Origin: Brassica napus
Lineage: Eukaryota; Streptophyta; Magnoliopsida; Brassicales; Brassicaceae
Length of the DNA: 64,000 nucleotides
Assembly (NCBI RefSeq): GCF_020379485.1
Contig: NC_063442.1
Location: 12,673,509 to 12,737,508 of the forward strand
Direction: 5' to 3'
Each line of letters opens with the position of its first letter. Position 1 is the stretch's first letter. The notes under the pieces were generated by a model. That model saw nothing but the letters and a program-made list of their open reading frames with translations, made no database searches and was not told where the DNA came from. The translations under genes and the position numbers were made by a program. Below, in pieces: positions 10,491-23,199 of the stretch.

Positions 10491-12319
10491 ATAACAAATC
10501 AAATAAAACTGAAAGCAAATGCACATTCTAACCACCTCTTCCAAAATTAAATCAATATTAGAATTTAAAAAAATAATTTTTTTTTGTATTAAATTAAATC
10601 ATTATTTAAATTTTGTAAAACAAAAAATTGCAGATCAATTTTTTTTTAACTAACATACAAAAATCAATAACCAAAATGTAAATATCAAAAAGTAAACCAA
10701 AATATATTCACCCAATGACAAAAAAAAATGTATTCACACAATCAACACCAAATGTAGACATGTTTATTGCAACGCGTCCCATCAGAGAACTAGAGGACGG
10801 ATTTCTTTGCCGCATCCAGTGAAGACAGTTCAAAATATTATGTAGAGCGGATAGATGGGGGAAAATAATAAAACACAGCTAATTTCAAAGGAAAATCGTG
10901 TAACATTTTGTGTAGGCGGATACTATTGACTTGCAATTTAGTTCCACGTGCAAAAATATTAAGAAGAAATTGGTGTGTTTCCGCAATTATGTAAAATTCT
11001 GACATTTCGGAAATATGTGTGTTAAATTTTTTTTGTATCTTCGATTATTAATTTTTTTATTGTCTTTGTTATCTCTATCGTTAGGATACATTTAGGGCTC
11101 CGATTATTTTTGTTCTTTTTTATGATAACAATCTCTGATTAATTGTAATCTTTTTTTTTTCTTATTAGAAAACAATCCAGACGACTATAACAAAAGTTAT
11201 ACTATAGAACTAGATGACCGTCTAAGCCTTTAAAAACATTAGTCTTGGTGAATCCTTAAAAGAATTTTCATAAATTTAAAAAGAAAAAGAGAAAAAAGAA
11301 TGAGAGAGTTTATTGTTTCATTGAAATTAGTAGATTTGAAACAACTCTTTTAATACGTATCAAAATGTATTAAAATGTATCGTCAAGAAATTCAAAAATA
11401 CTCTCACCAGTACTGATGGTCTGAAAGGTTTTAGGAATGATGCTGGTGTTTATAAATCTATTCCAGTTAAGTTTCAGAATTTTCTCCAATTAATCATGCG
11501 TTTTTTTTTTGTTTTATACTGTCATCAGCAATGAAAGATAAATTCCCCGTTGTTTAATAACTAGAAATATTGTAAAACTCATATAAAATATAATATTTAT
11601 ATAAGTTATATATAATTCTTTAAATGTATTTATACATATGCATATAAAAGATCAAATTGGGTATTTGTTATTAAAATATTAGTATTTGTGATTGTTTCGT
11701 TTCTCATAAATATTGAATATTAGTATTTGTTTTTCTTCAAGTTACAAATATCCGATTTTTCAGTACGAATTAGAACGAACGAATCAAAATTTCTGGATAT
11801 TTTGCCCAACTTACTCACACTCTGTTAGCTAAAAAAACCGACTACAAAGCAAAAAGTCAAAGTTTGACAGCTTTTATTTCCTTTAAACTGAGTGGCTAAT
11901 AGTAAGATTGTTGTTTCTTCATAATAAACCTATTGGCCTCCTATTAACCAAAAAAAATCCAGTTCTTACAAAATTTGCCAACTAACTTTAATTCCTACTT
12001 TTTATTTCCTTGAAACAAATGTTATTTTTTCAACCTTGTTATGAAAGTCAAGTTCAGCATCATCTGTTGTGTAGATAGTCTGGAAAAACCCATTCAACAT
12101 TCGATTGTAATATGAATACACGTCGATTGTTGTGTCCCGCTTATATAAATAGTAAAAGCCCGAACTTGAAGAATTCAACTGAATATATGTAAAAACGTGA
12201 TAACAAAATGAGATAGTCCATTTAACATGTTCACCAAAAAAAAAGAAAAAAAGAGATAGTCTAACATTCTTGGTCAAGAATAAATGCCCTTTGGTTACAC
12301 ACACGCACACACAAATGCA
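10491..12319. other. AT-rich intergenic DNA upstream of the peptide gene
   Basis: No coding region is supported; frames such as the minus ORF at 12337-12002 are low-complexity. The last few hundred bases should contain the promoter of the gene at 12428. Confidence 0.5.
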
Positions 12320-12327
12320 TATATAAA
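12320..12327 (+). promoter_or_regulatory. TATA box of the PIP-like gene
   Basis: TATATAAA lies 101 bases before the ATG at 12428, directly after a CA-rich stretch. Plant transcription usually starts about 30 bases downstream, which would leave a 5' UTR of about 70-75 A-rich bases. Confidence 0.55.
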
Positions 12328-12427
12328 CAAAAACCAAGAAGCCGTTCTTTTAAATCTCAAAAAGAAAGAAAACAAGAAACAGAAGAAAAAGATAGAGATA
12401 GAAGTAAATGCAAAAATAGTTATAATA

Positions 12428-12673
12428 ATGGAGAAGAAGATTAATGTGTTTGTGCTGTGTATGTTTTTTTTACTGGTGGGCTCGTCTTTGATGTTTAGGA
12501 GGGTTGATTGCAGAGCCTTACGATCGAAACAATGGAGAGACGTCAACGGCCAAGATCAATCCACCGAGGCGGCCATGAAGGTGAAGAAAAGCTGGAGCAG
12601 TAAGCGTCCTTTGACGAGGAGCTATGGTTTCCGGTTAGCTTCTGGGCCGAGCGGAAAAGGAGTTGGCCACTAA
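12428..12673 (+). CDS. PIP/PIPL-type secreted signalling peptide precursor
   Basis: An 81-residue preproprotein. Residues 6-22 form a hydrophobic signal peptide (INVFVLCMFFLLVGSSL), followed by a basic, variable middle and a C-terminus ending YGFRLASGPSGKGVGH. The last ten residues, SGPSGKGVGH, match the PAMP-induced peptide (PIP/PIPL) signature S-G-P-S-x-x-G-x-G-H; the central proline is the usual hydroxylation site. Family members are secreted, cut to about 11-15 residues at the C-terminus and, for PIP1/PIP2, sensed by RLK7 to amplify immunity. I chose the ATG at 12428 because it directly precedes the signal peptide; the in-frame ATG at 12284 lies before the TATA box. There is no intron. 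IDA and CEP peptides are related alternatives but lack this exact ending. Confidence 0.85.
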   Translation: MEKKINVFVLCMFFLLVGSSLMFRRVDCRALRSKQWRDVNGQDQSTEAAMKVKKSWSSKRPLTRSYGFRLASGPSGKGVGH

Positions 12674-13586
12674 TCAACAATTTCTACTTCTGTTTTTGGA
12701 TTTTTTTGGATTTATTATATTTAAATTAAATGTATAACTTGAAAGTTTTTGTTGAATGATTCTTTCGAGGAGTAATAATATCCCTCCATGTAAATGTACG
12801 TATTTTGCAAATCTCCCTAATATTATTTGAAAAATCAGTTTTTATGTGTGGTTTTCATATTAATTTTTAAAATAGTTAAATTATAATGATATATATTTAC
12901 AATCAACCAAAAATATAATGCATAATGTCTTTATTAAGATTTTTTATTTTAAGTTATTTATTTTACTGATAATATTTGAAATTATAATATATTTCATTTG
13001 AAAAGTCAATAATATCCTTAATAAACTAAAATTATTATGCTTAACACCATTATTATGATTTTTTTACTTTTGGTTCTTCTTTTTACTTATAATATTTTAA
13101 ATTAAGTTTTACTTTTAGCTTTCTTTTGATTATAATATTTTTTCAAATCAAATAACAACAAAAATATAATATTATAAAACTAAAATATAAAGATTATATT
13201 TATAAATAAAATTTTATGCATGTTGGTCCACATAAATTCTTAGATTGATCAAATACAATATAATCTTTAATGAACTAAACAAATTATGTATAGTGTCATT
13301 ATTAAATATTTTATTTTAGTTTTACTTTTTATTAATAGTATTTTAAATTAAGCTTTAATTTTAGTTTCATTTTCATTATAAAAGTTCTTTTAAATACATA
13401 AAAACAAAAAGAAAACATCATAGATTAAAATATAAAGAGAATATATAAAAAATTATAAACGTAATTTTAAATATATTCATTAATAAAAATTAATAGAGAT
13501 CTTTATTTTAAGAGATCATATAATATTTTAAACATTAAATTAAGATGAAACAATAAACATTAAAAGGAAAAAAAACTAATTTCTAA
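12674..13586. other. AT-rich DNA downstream of the peptide gene
   Basis: The 3' UTR of the PIP-like gene presumably ends within the first 100-150 bases. The rest is A/T-rich with no gene seen. Confidence 0.5.
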
Positions 13587-13595
13587 TTTTATTAT

Positions 13596-14135
13596 GGGAA
13601 AATTTCATGTTTATCACTTTCATGGTACCACTTTTCATCTTTACCACCACTATAAAGATATTTTCAAAAACATTTTTTTTTATTAAATGACAAAAGACTT
13701 CTATACCATTGTTCTTCATATATATAATAAATAATTATTTAAATAAATAATAAATTCAATAAATAAATAAAAATAAAAACAGAAATTAAAAAATATTTTT
13801 TTTTATGTTTTCGAATTATACTTTTTCAAATTTGAACTTTTTTATAATTTTTTTTCTTTTGAATTTTGTTTTTCGAATTTTTTTTATACTTTTTGAAAAT
13901 CAAAAATTATGTTTAAAACTATTTTTTTTTAAGTTGTATTTTTTTACATATATATTAGAATCCTAAATTTAATATTCCAAAAACAATATCTCACCCCGCA
14001 ACTCTAAACCCTAAGTCTAGATTAGTTAACCCTAGGGAAATAAGTGTCTTCTACCGTTCATTAAAAGTGAGGTAAAAGTGATTAGTGTAGACATGAAAAA
14101 TAGTATTACGAATGCGATATTTGTGGCAATTTCTC
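13596..14135 (+). mobile_element. Mutator-like MITE, family 1, copy A
   Basis: The 540-bp element is bounded by GGGAAAATTTC and (inverted) GAGAAATTGCC and flanked by a perfect 9-bp duplication TTTTATTAT (13587-13595 and 14136-14144). A 9-bp duplication is the Mutator signature. The interior is homopolymer-rich and non-coding. Copies B (19968-20420) and C (63153-63711) share the terminal sequence with 'TACCACTTTTCAT' near one end and 'TTTGTGGCAATTTC' at the other. Confidence 0.82.
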
Positions 14136-14144
14136 TTTTATTAT

Positions 14145-17100
14145 TCTTACTAAATAATAAAAATAAACAAAATATTTTATATAATATAAGTCGATCGTAT
14201 GTATTATATATTGATCATTTTGATCATATGATATTGTCATAACTTTTTATGTTACAACTAACTTTAAACTATCAGTCCTGCGCGGGATTTTATTTATTAA
14301 TATTTATAATTTATTTATTTTTTAATTTATTTTTTCTTACTTATCTTATATTTTATAATATTTTGGAAAAAAATGTTATTGTATCTTTTTTTTCATGGAA
14401 TAATTTACTTCTTTGTGTGGTTTATATTGTGTTAGTTGTGTATTTTACAACAAAATTAGTTGAATTAAAATAGATTGGTTCAATAAATTATATGTAAACA
14501 TGTTTAATGCTGTAAGTAAAATCTATAACTATAAACATATTAGTGTTTTATATAAATTTCAATTAAATAATTTTAAAACAAATGTGGATATGATAAAAGT
14601 CTTTTGTATATAATTTCCTAAATGAATAGGTTTTATATCCTATAATTTTTTAATTAATATGTTTTGTATTAAAATTATTAAATATAGAAATTATAATGTT
14701 TTTCACGTGAATAATTTCGGTGTTGTTGTGATTAGAAACGATCAGGATCAATATATATATATATATAATGATTATGGTTAGGTTTGTTATTACCTTAATT
14801 ATAAACAAATTATAATTGATTTTTTTAAAGAAATATAGTTTGTTTTTAGAAATAGTTTTATATTATATAATTTGATTTTTTTTAATTCAGTGATTTATAA
14901 TACAGTTTAGTTTATATTTGGTTATAACTAATTGGCGTGATTGTTTAGATTTTAAGTATATTCGGCTAGGTCATTATTAATTATACTTTTTAATTAAATG
15001 ATTTATAATACCATTTAGTTTATATTTGGTTATAAAAATTGGTATAATTGTTTATATTTTGAGTATATTCGGTATGGTAACTATTTCTTGTTATAACTGT
15101 TTATATTTTCAGAATTTTGATAATATCAATTATAATTGTTTTGATTTTTTATTTGAAAACAATTTAATTGTTTGGATTTTTAAAATATAAGAAGATACAC
15201 ATATAGTTCCGTTTTATACAATATTCGTATCTCATGACAAACTATAGATGGAATAGAGCCTGAAGTAATTATTATATTTCATTAGTTGGACTATTTGATT
15301 TAGACCGAGTAATGTGGCTGAAAATTAATTCAAATATCTTTAAAAAAAAAAAAATAATTCAAATATCACGACGACATATACATATGTGAAAAGAGAGATA
15401 TGTGTATCATCCAGTATTCAGGTATATTTAGGGAGAGATTATCAATGCAATTGTAATTTTGGTTTATATTTATGTTTGAGAAGAATATCGATTATGACAT
15501 AGACTGTTCTTAAATGATGAAGTTATTTTGTTGATGACTATAAGTAGAGCAATGGATGCCGACTTGATTAACTCTAGTTGAAATAAGTTTTGAAACACAT
15601 AAGTAAATGTCTATATCAAACAAAAATTTGCATCTATTATATTTTAAGATGTTGGTATAGTGACAACGTTATTTTTTTTTTTGAACGATTTTTTTTTGGG
15701 TGGTTTCATCCGAGTTATCAATACTATTAAAAGGGAATGCGTTTTAATAAATCTACTTTTTTGGACCATTTTATTAACTAATAATATTTTGATCTTACTT
15801 TGATTTGGACAAACAATATGTTACCTTAAATTTCTCTAACAATCATTTAGTCAAAACTTTTATTTATTGGACCAATATATTTTTATAAACAAAAAGATTA
15901 TACCATATATACGACCACATAAATTTCGTTCACGAAAATATAACATCACGTACACTTTATTATAATCTTCTCTAAATATATCTCATTAACTTCATAATTA
16001 AGATAAATTTAAAAATTATATATTATGTTAATTTTATTTCATTGATCAATAACAATTTAGTGTTTAAGATAAGTTTAAGATTATCAAAAACTCAACAAAT
16101 CTTTTTTTACTGCTCAACAAAAAACCTACAAATCTATACTATTAAATTAGCCAAAAGACCTTTTAAATAAATCTTAAGTTTGAGCAATAGAATAGCTATT
16201 TGCTGCAAAAAAAAAAATCTTAAGTTTCACCAACTGAACAAATGTAACTTTTATTAAATGCACAAAAATATAATGAAATGTTAGATTTGGGTCAAATATA
16301 AATCGGTTTCTTTCAGGTCCAAGTTCTTTGGGTCTTGGGCATTTATATCCAACTCGGTGTTTGAATTTTTTTTGTTGATATAAGTTCCTTTAAGTTCCAG
16401 GCCAGTTTGAATCAATAATTCAAGAATCTGTAAAATTTACTATGTAATTTAGTTACGTAATGAGGCTAGCTCGGTTCGAGTATTTAGGACAAAAAGATCT
16501 AAAAAATCCGAAAATCCAAAAAAACAAAACACGAAAATACCCAAAATAAAAAAAATAACCCATAAATAACTAAATATCTAAAAGACCAAAATTTTACCCG
16601 AGAACCAAAAATATCCAATATTTTAAATATATTTTTAAAATTTGAAATTTTACCCAAAATCTGAAACTATAACAGAAAACGCAAATCTAAATTCACAATA
16701 ATATTTTTATACTGAGAAGATATCTGAATTACTCAAATATACAGAATATGAACAAGACATTCTAGATACTTTGGTTACCCGGAGTCTAACAGAGACCTGC
16801 TGGTCCAAAAAAATCTGATCGGTACTTTTTCTCAATACCGAACCTCAGCCTGTATTTCGTATTGGTATGGTTCGTTTATCAAATTTAGGTAAAATTTTCA
16901 TACTTAAGGAAAAGTGTTACATATGAGTATATATAAAAAAATCTCGAATAAACTTATTCATAAGTTATATAATTTTAAACAAATTTTTGTATTCGATATA
17001 ATACGACATTATAACATAATAATACACAATATATTCAAAATACTATCTCATATTCAACTTCGTATATAACCCATAAAACCCGAGCTTTCGAAGCGCTTAT

Positions 17101-17290
17101 AGTTATATATAAAACAACATACGTGTAAAAGTTAGTAAACGTCCTACAACTATAATTGAAATATAAATGCGAACTGATGCGTTTAATAGAATGATTTACC
17201 CTTGTATGTAATGTTAGGAGATAATGAGGTAGACATTGTTTAATTAATGTACTTTTAAATAAGTCTAACAGTTAATAACAACTTTTTAAG
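14145..17290. other. AT-rich intergenic DNA with degenerate repeats
   Basis: No gene is seen in 3.1 kb. Between about 16290 and 16900 there are degenerate 'GGTCC/GGGTC/ACCCGA' motifs like those in the element at 17303-18936, probably an older copy. The short frame at 14249-14473 is Leu/Phe-rich low-complexity AT DNA and not a gene. Confidence 0.5.
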
Positions 17291-17302
17291 TAGATAAAAG
17301 TA

Positions 17303-18936
17303 GGTCTGGACGTTCGGATCGGGTTTGGGCCGATTCCTTTCGGGTCCGGGTTTTTTGGGTCCTAAATATTTAGATTCAATAGGTACTCATAAATTTTCAG
17401 TTCGAGTTCGGGTCGGTTCTTTTCGGGTCCGGATCGCTTCGGGTCTATAATTAAAATACCCACAAAATATTCATAATTTTTGGGTCCATACCGAGTCTGG
17501 ATCGGGTTCGGATATTTAAGATGTGAAAAGAACATGACATACCCAATTCCATCAAATTTAGATGATATTTGTTATATATATCTAAAATTTTACAAAATAA
17601 CTTAAATGAAACTATTAATAATTAAAATAAAACATTTTTAAACTCTAAATTTTACATTTTAAAGCTTCATATTATCTAAAAAATGTTAAAAACTAATGAC
17701 AAATATTGTTAACAAAAGATATTTCAACTAAATCATAAAATAATATATATAATATAGAACAAAAAACAGTGACAGGTTGTATAGCAGTGACAAAGAATTT
17801 AAAATCTAGAGGAATACAAGGAGATACAGTTTGTGCACGGTGTGGAGACGCAGAGGAATCAATAAATCATGTCTTCTTTGAGTGTCCTCCGGCACGGCAA
17901 GTGTAGGCACTATCTAAGATTTCATCAAATCCAAATTTTTTTCCAACTGGTTCTCTTTTTACTAATATAGATAATTTATTTTGGAGAGTTAACCCGAAAA
18001 TGGAGGATCATCAGTTTGCATGGATACTATGGTATATTTGGAAGGGCCTGAATAATAAAGTTTTCAGTAATATTGATATTGAGCCGAGAGAGACGCTAAA
18101 CTTAGCAGAATTGAAGTCAAGACTTTGGGCTGAGGCACAAAATATCAATAATCCAAGGGTCGTACCTGAAGTACAGCTTAGATTGCCCTTAGTGATCACA
18201 GGAAGATGGTGTTTCACAGATGGGTCTTGGAAAGATAAAGATGTTTTTTCAGGACAAGGTTGGCTCAGTACTCTTCCAGGGTTTGAGGGTTTGTTAGGGG
18301 CAAGGAATGTAAGGGCAAGTTTATCACCTCTTCATGCGGAGATAGAGGCATTGACTTGGGCAATGGAATGTATGAAAAACTTAAGACAATATCAGGTCAC
18401 GTTTGCAACGGATTGTTCTCAACTGGTGAAGATGGTTTCAGAACCAGAGGAATGGCCAGCATTTGGAAGTTACCTGGAGGATATCAAGCTTTTGAGAAGA
18501 AGCTTCACCAACTCAGAAATTGTTCATGTTTCGAGGACGGACAATAAAATGGCGGATCGCTTGGCACGCAGTGCTCGGATACAACCGTCGTTCGTCATAC
18601 ACATGGATGCAGAGTTGCCACTATGGTTTACGGAGTCTATATGAGTATGTAAATGTTCTTGCTGTCAAAAAAAAAATATAGAACAAAAAACATCATAGTA
18701 TTAGATATACATGTTTTTAAGTCGGGTACAAATTGGTTTTTATTGGGTCGGGTCTATTCGGGTCGGTTCTTTTCGGATCCAGGTCTATTCGGATCGGTTC
18801 CTTTCTGTTCCGGTTCTTTCGGGTAAAAGAATTTAGACCCAAAAGATACTTGTAAATTTTTGATCCGGTTCCGGATTGGGTATTTTTGGGTCGGTTCCAG
18901 TTCGGATTTTCGGGTCCAGGTTAAAATTCCCAGGCC
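17303..18936 (+). mobile_element. TIR element rich in GGGTC/TTCGG motifs, split by a LINE
   Basis: The left end GGTCTGGACG and the inverted right end GGCCTGGGAA form a short imperfect TIR. A 12-base direct repeat TAGATAAAAGTA flanks it (17291-17302 and 18937-18948). The GC-rich, strand-biased ends (CGGGTCCGG, GGGTCGGTTC) are characteristic of a common crucifer repeat. With the LINE (17769-18674) and one copy of its duplication removed, the element is only about 0.7 kb and non-coding. Family unassigned. Confidence 0.65.
17769..18674 (+). mobile_element. 5'-truncated LINE with 18-bp target duplication
   Basis: Perfect 18-bp duplications (AATATAGAACAAAAAACA; 17751-17768 and 18675-18692) flank it, and it ends in an A-tail at 18667-18674. 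The single frame starts in the zf-RVT domain (CARCG … ESINHVFFECPP, a Cys/His zinc-binding set), has one stop (TAG at 17906), then runs open from 18000 to 18644. That stretch includes WYIWKGLNNKVF and the RVT_3 RNase H-like domain with acidic residues in FTDGSW, HAEIEALTWA and ATDCSQLV. Only one nonsense codon in about 290 codons and intact duplications mark a recent insertion. Reverse transcriptase and endonuclease are absent through 5' truncation, so the copy is immobile on its own. Confidence 0.9.
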
Positions 18937-18948
18937 TAGATAAAAGTA

Positions 18949-19958
18949 TGACCTAAATTGATAGATTAGATACTTAATTTAAAAATTGTAATTAAAGTAT
19001 GATTGTTTTTGATACAAAAGAAAATTGGTAAACTGATACTATTTGATATTTTTTTCTCAAAACAACATATAACAAATTAAATATCTTTTAGAAATATCTT
19101 TTTGTCAACGTGTTCATAAAATACAGTAAGATCCGTTATATATTAATTGAGAGCACTACAACATTTTTTTGTAGTCACGTGTCATCACTATGATGATTTT
19201 TAGAATCATTAGAGAAATATGTTGGTCCATCTAAATATATAATAAGCTTTTTATTAAAGTAATCATAAATTTATTATTAATATTCTTCATTATTTTTTAA
19301 AATAAAAATTACGAAATTGTCTAATATGCCTAGAGTATATACAATTAATAATTTTGAATAATAAAAATTTGATAACAATTAGCGTATCTTCTATCGGATT
19401 TTTTTTAATTTTACTATTAAAATATAGTAAACAACCATATTAATCATATTATAAAACTTAATATTTTCTGAATATGTTTTGTTTTTGATTTTAAAACGAT
19501 TATAAATTACTAATACTGTTAAAATTCTCACATTCAAATTTTGTAATACATCGTTTAAAATTTTGGTTATGAAAAGATACAAATGATTACAAAATCATAT
19601 AAGTATAAAATATCATTTAACAATTATTAAGACTAGAAGATATAAATATATATATATCGTTTTAAATTAAACTATATACCATATAAAAATACATAAAATA
19701 TTTTATTTTGAACAATATATTTTGATAAAAGCTTTGAACAAATATTAATAGCTTAATTTTTCTAACAAAATATTGATTACTAAAACTATTAATCCCACAA
19801 TGAAAATTTTGATATCAATAATTTATTTATTTTTGGTATAAGACATACAAATGATAAAAAAAACATATGAGTAGAAAGCATAATTTAATAGATATTAATG
19901 CAAATATATACTATATATATTTTAATATCATTTATATTTAATTATATACCATACCAAA
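18949..19958. other. AT-rich intergenic DNA
   Basis: No gene or repeat boundary could be supported. Confidence 0.5.
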
Positions 19959-19967
19959 TAGATAAAA

Positions 19968-20420
19968 GAGAAATTACCACAAATACCACATTCATAATAC
20001 CACTTTTCATGTTTACACTAATCACTTTTACTTTCATTTTTAATGAAAGGTTGAACACACTTATACGCATAGGGTTAACTAATATAAACTTAGGGTTTAG
20101 AGTTGATGAGTGAGGTAGGGTTTTTGGAATATGAAATTTAAGATTCTAATAAATATATAAATAAATACTTTAAAATATAAAAAAGATAGTTTCAAACATA
20201 ATTTTTGATTTTTAAAAAACAATTTGAAAACAAAAATCGAAAAAAAATTCAAAAAACAATTTATAAAAAAGTTTGATTTTGAAAATGTATAATTCGAAAA
20301 CATAAAAAATTATTTTTTTTATTTTTTCTTAATTTAAATAATTATTTATTATATATATATAGAACAAAGATATAAAAGTCTTTTGCCACTTAATGAAGAA
20401 TGTATTAATGAAATTTTCCC
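19968..20420 (-). mobile_element. Mutator-like MITE, family 1, copy B (inverted)
   Basis: The same family as 13596-14135 in the opposite orientation: it begins GAGAAATTACCACAAATACC and ends AATTTTCCC. The flanks TAGATAAAA (19959-19967) and TAGAAAAAA (20421-20429) match at 8 of 9 bases. Non-coding. Confidence 0.78.
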
Positions 20421-20770
20421 TAGAAAAAAATATTGTTTTGATTAATAAAATTTATTTATATGTTCGCCCCAATTTAATTATATACGCAATAGTTACTGAC
20501 TTTTTAATTATTCAATATCCCTTTTATATTATTTGAGGAGCATTATAGATAACTAAACTTTAGTTGATGTGTTATTATCAAAATTACAATTTCCTATGTG
20601 GCATCACCACAAGCTCTCTCACACCCTATATTCAAAAATCCTTTATTAACTAGACTAATTACAATAATTGCCATTAATTGTCATTGATCATTAGATTATA
20701 ACTTTACTAATATACTATACGTTTCTTCATTACAATGAATAACAAAACATTGACGTCCATGTTTAATGAC

Positions 20771-20809
<39 letters not shown>
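20771..20809. repeat. (ATT)n microsatellite
   Basis: About 13 uninterrupted ATT units inside the Helitron at 20518-22195. Confidence 0.95.
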
Positions 20810-20915
20810 TCCTATACTTACAAAGTTACTTATATATGAGATAACGAGTTTTTGGTACATGGTCGACATATACGTGTTATAAATTATACTTCTTATAGTT
20901 AAATAGTTAAATAAA

Positions 20916-20917
<2 letters not shown>

Positions 20918-20957
<40 letters not shown>
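20918..20957. repeat. (AT)n microsatellite
   Basis: About 20 uninterrupted AT units; likely to be polymorphic. Confidence 0.95.
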
Positions 20958-20960
<3 letters not shown>

Positions 20961-22464
20961 TGATCAATTTATAATCATGATGTGTCGGATTATACCATTA
21001 TGTGTATATATATCGGATTTCATGTAACAAAATATTACCGTTAAAATTATAATATCTATGATCAAGTTAAATAGATTGAGACAAAAATATTGTATACCAT
21101 TTTATATATAATTGTACAATTATATATTTTGTATAGCATTTTATAGATAGTTAGACACAATCTAAGTATAATGTCTACCTATAGTCTAATTCAAGAAAAA
21201 TGGCTAACTATAGTGTCTACAAATTAATTAAATGTCTAACTATAACGAAATCACGATGACCTGTATAATTCCGTTTAAGGACTTATCACGTTTAATGATT
21301 GTTACGAAATAACGTTGTCTAGTAGCATGAATGAAAAAATACAAATTCAAATCTGGATGATATTACAGAAATGTGATTTGCGAGCACAACTGTGATTAAT
21401 GATTGTTAAAAGGAAACTTCTAATAACTTTGATATGTTTTTAAATTATGAATTTGGTAACAAGGCGTGGGCTATTATTTTTGATCATTTTTGGTAATAAT
21501 ATAACGTCGATTATGGTTACAAAATTGGAAACGACAACTTGACTTTTGTATATAAGGAAGTTAGATTATGCATTCAAATTATTGTAATTAATTAATAATC
21601 GTGAATTTTATTATTATTATTAATTGTGTCATATAAAGGAAGTTTGATTTAACTATTTACAAAATTAAGGTAAGTTGCGATTACGATTGGAGCGCAAGTT
21701 ACATGAAATCAAATATGTAATATTTTTTTTAGTTATGGCGATTATCTTATGTTTCATTAACCACATGGGCAATGATTTCTTAATATAAATATACGCCTTC
21801 TACAATTCATTGACTCACTATACCCCTTTTTATTTGTTTCTTTAAAAAAAATTTTCTTTCGTATTTTATTTTTCTATTATATATGTTTCTTTGAATATTA
21901 TATCATAATTTTTTATTATGGAATCAATAATTTTATTTCCTATGTTTTGTTTTGTCTTAAATTCATAATAAATTAATAAAAGTTATTGCATACTATTAAA
22001 CCTATTTTTAAATAACATCAATCTAATTTACACATAACCAATTACACAAAACAATTTTTTCAAAAAAAAACACTTAAGCTTACACTATATATACATTCAC
22101 ACTTTTGTTTCATATATAAATTTCTAATATATATAAATTAAAAAAATAAATTCTTTTGGTCACTCATTTCACGCAGGGCGCAGGTTATCACCTAGTATAT
22201 CAATTATTTCATAATATATGAAAATATATAATACATAAAATAATATATATACGTACAATATTCATCACGCGCAAGAACCGAATCTAGTTTTGTCATACTT
22301 TTTCAAACACTAATATGGCAACAAGAAACATATGAGATCTTGGCTGTCATGTAATAAGCTGAGCTAAACACTGTTGAAAATCACGACAAAACCTTTACAA
22401 AAGTTACATATAACCTTTAAATTTCTTAAACAATCAGATCAGACGAAAGAAACAAACATAATCA

Positions 22465-22655
22465 ATAAATCAGTATTAATGTGGAAAGAAAAGAATCAAC
22501 GATGCCACGGCCAAGCTCCTTCTCCGGCTCAAAGACTGATGAAAATAATAGACAAGAATGTCTGTAACAGCCTATTCTTGATGTGGAACACTAAGAGCTC
22601 AAAGTATGAAGATATCTTGCATTTCTGGTTTGGCTCATTTTGTATCCCAAAGTTT
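22465..22655 (+). pseudogene. LINE ORF2 fragment (post-RT linker)
   Basis: Within a 134-residue open frame, WKEKNQRCHGQAPSPAQRLM, IIDKNVCNSL and SSKYEDILHFWFGS match the short segment after the zf-RVT domain in plant L1-type LINE ORF2 proteins (IW-x-E-R-N-x-R-x-H-G … SP … R … I-D-x-x-V-R-N-R-L). No other ORF2 domain is recognisable beside it, so it is an isolated remnant. Confidence 0.7.
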
Positions 22656-22674
22656 ACTTATAAGTTAACACTTG

Positions 22675-23195
22675 GGCTCCGATTGGTAACAACTTCCGCT
22701 TTGGGCTTTAGTTATAGAATTATCATTGTAGAAAATGAGAATGTTGAGACTTTGGCTATTATTTTATGTTTTATTTAAATCAAATTGGTCATTAAAATTG
22801 TAGAAATTTTGAATAATATTTTTGAAGTATTTAATTTAAAGTGTAAATTTTACTATTATTTAAAAATTAAATATATATGATGATAAAAATGCTACAGTAT
22901 GGATCTCATAGAACAAGAAAAAAAAATTCAATGATTAATTTTTAAAAACTTAATCAGACATTTGATGTAAAATGGTTTTTAAGTATAATTTTACATTCAA
23001 AGGAAGTCTAATTCTACACTTCCACTTTTAAGAATATATAAATGTTTAGTTTGTCTTTGTTTAACTATTAATTAAAATGCATAATATGATTCTTATTAAT
23101 TTAATTAATCACTTAAGAAATAATCGTAAAAACTATACTCAAATAATAAAATAACACTTACATTGTAACAAATATACTATAGAATAACACATAAT
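22675..23195. other. AT-rich intergenic DNA
   Basis: It starts with GGGCTCCGATTGGTAAC, which resembles the end of a common crucifer MITE, but no partner terminus was found. No gene seen. Confidence 0.4.
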
Positions 23196-23199
23196 ATGA

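Larger units (their letters stand above)
20518..22195 (+). mobile_element. Non-autonomous Helitron with microsatellites
   Basis: It begins TCCCTTTTATATTATTTGAG after an A (20517) and ends CACCTAG (22189-22195) before a T (22196). The 3' subterminal sequence CACGCAGGGCGCAGG is GC-rich but forms only a weak hairpin. It contains an ATT and an AT microsatellite and no coding sequence. The 3' end is the better supported terminus; the 5' end rests on resemblance to other crucifer Helitron starts and the A/T target. Confidence 0.62.

Noticed and set aside
14249..14473. 74-residue hydrophobic frame
   Set aside because: Leu/Phe/Tyr-rich translation of AT-rich DNA with no conserved features.
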